From positions 148,397 to 212,396 of the forward strand of contig JAHHGR010000001.1 in NCBI GenBank assembly GCA_019359725.1: 64,000 bases of DNA. The letters run 5' to 3'. Numbering within the stretch: position 1 is the first letter of the stretch; every line of letters starts with the position of its first letter. The stretch comes from Aphanocapsa lilacina HA4352-LM1. Its GTDB lineage: Bacteria > Cyanobacteriota > Cyanobacteriia > Gloeobacterales > Gloeobacteraceae. The position numbers and the translations under genes were made by a program. The notes under the pieces are model-generated. The model worked only from the letters and a program-made list of their open reading frames with translations. It was not told where the DNA came from and did not search any database. This document shows positions 63,759 through 64,000 of this stretch, in pieces.

Positions 63759-64000
63759 CAGCCCGAAGTAGTGTAAACTTCGGGCTGTGAATCATTTCTT
63801 TTTCGTTAGAGCGATGCTACTCGATTTTCCGCAACTTGTCAAAACCTTTCTGTCCGCTTTGCCCAATGATGACTTTCCTGTCCTCGATACCCGGCTCTTT
63901 TTCAGTTGCTGGCTAGCCCTGGTGATGGACAAAAGCACCCTCAGCATGCAGGACCTGTTCAAACGTCTCAACCACACCGGTATCTCCGTCGATATCTCCA
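63759..64000 (+). mobile_element. left end of an insertion sequence, cut by the window edge
   Basis: A hairpin (CAGCCCGAAGT, loop AGTGTAA, ACTTCGGGCTG at 63759-63787) is followed 26 bp later by a transposase-like gene that continues past the window. Perfect hairpins before IS transposase genes block read-in transcription. The true terminus is not certain and may lie to the left of the hairpin. Confidence 0.65.
63814..64000 (+). CDS. transposase, N-terminal part
   Basis: The frame from ATG 63814 reads MLLDFPQLVKTFLSALPNDD, then DTRLFFSCWLALVMDKSTLS and LFKRLNHTGISVDIS, and is still open at the window edge (62 codons). The style (SFLxALP, a first helical domain with NHTGISVDIS) is that of the N-terminus of IS4/IS5-type DDE transposases in Gloeobacter-like genomes. 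The catalytic DDE core lies beyond the window, so the family is not settled. No clear ribosome site precedes the ATG. Confidence 0.65.
   Translation, partial: MLLDFPQLVKTFLSALPNDDFPVLDTRLFFSCWLALVMDKSTLSMQDLFKRLNHTGISVDIS

Overview
The window comes from a GC-rich thylakoid-less cyanobacterium, Gloeobacter violaceus or a close relative. The main evidence is the adjacent psaA and psaB genes, with PsaB carrying a C-terminal OmpA-like peptidoglycan-binding domain, a fusion I know only from Gloeobacter. A cyanobacterial SmtA-type metallothionein, a UbiA-type plastoquinone prenyltransferase and several cyanobacterial-style families agree with this. Everything was read by eye from sequence; no database search was run.

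Layout. (1) 1-6.9 kb: a TonB-like protein, then psaB and psaA on the minus strand, then a small exported protein. (2) 6.9-16 kb: a large FAD/Fe-S oxidoreductase, a Rieske oxygenase, a broken Uma2-family gene between short direct repeats, and a three-gene two-component set (PAS/GAF kinase, CheY-like regulator, receiver-PAS-kinase-receiver hybrid) with overlapping or abutting reading frames. (3) 16-20 kb: a metal-homeostasis block with a Zur/Fur-like box, a NiCoT-like permease, a COG0523/CobW GTPase, a WD40 protein, smtA and smtB. (4) 20-37 kb: housekeeping genes (ubiA, a TamB-like giant, a prepilin, PBP2, HU, a CobD-like aminotransferase, an ABC exporter, leuD-leuC, recA) and a JAMM protease / MoaD-like carrier / MoeB-rhodanese operon. 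A DUF559 nuclease gene lies between G-run/C-run palindromes here. (5) 37.7-41.3 kb: a STAND NTPase with 14 WD40 repeats, three of them identical at DNA level. (6) 41.3-63.3 kb: about 16 genes all on the minus strand, a specialised-metabolism island. (7) The right edge: the start of an insertion sequence.

The island is the most interesting part. Its core is a PfaB-like protein, a PfaD-like enoyl reductase, a free ACP and a KS-AT-ACP protein that ends in an AfsA-like hot-dog domain, with no ketoreductase or dehydratase. Next come a HAD phosphatase, a flavin monooxygenase, a small Cys-containing protein and an MFS exporter. Upstream are two exported alpha-acetolactate decarboxylase paralogs, a zinc alcohol dehydrogenase, an SDR, an RND efflux pair and an aldo/keto reductase. 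KS-AT-ACP without ketoreduction should give a beta-ketoacyl-ACP, the type of substrate AfsA uses. I therefore propose that the locus makes a butenolide or gamma-butyrolactone-like small molecule; this is inference. A leftover 3' end of a second alcohol dehydrogenase gene between the two decarboxylase genes indicates that an ADH-decarboxylase unit was duplicated in tandem and then partly deleted.
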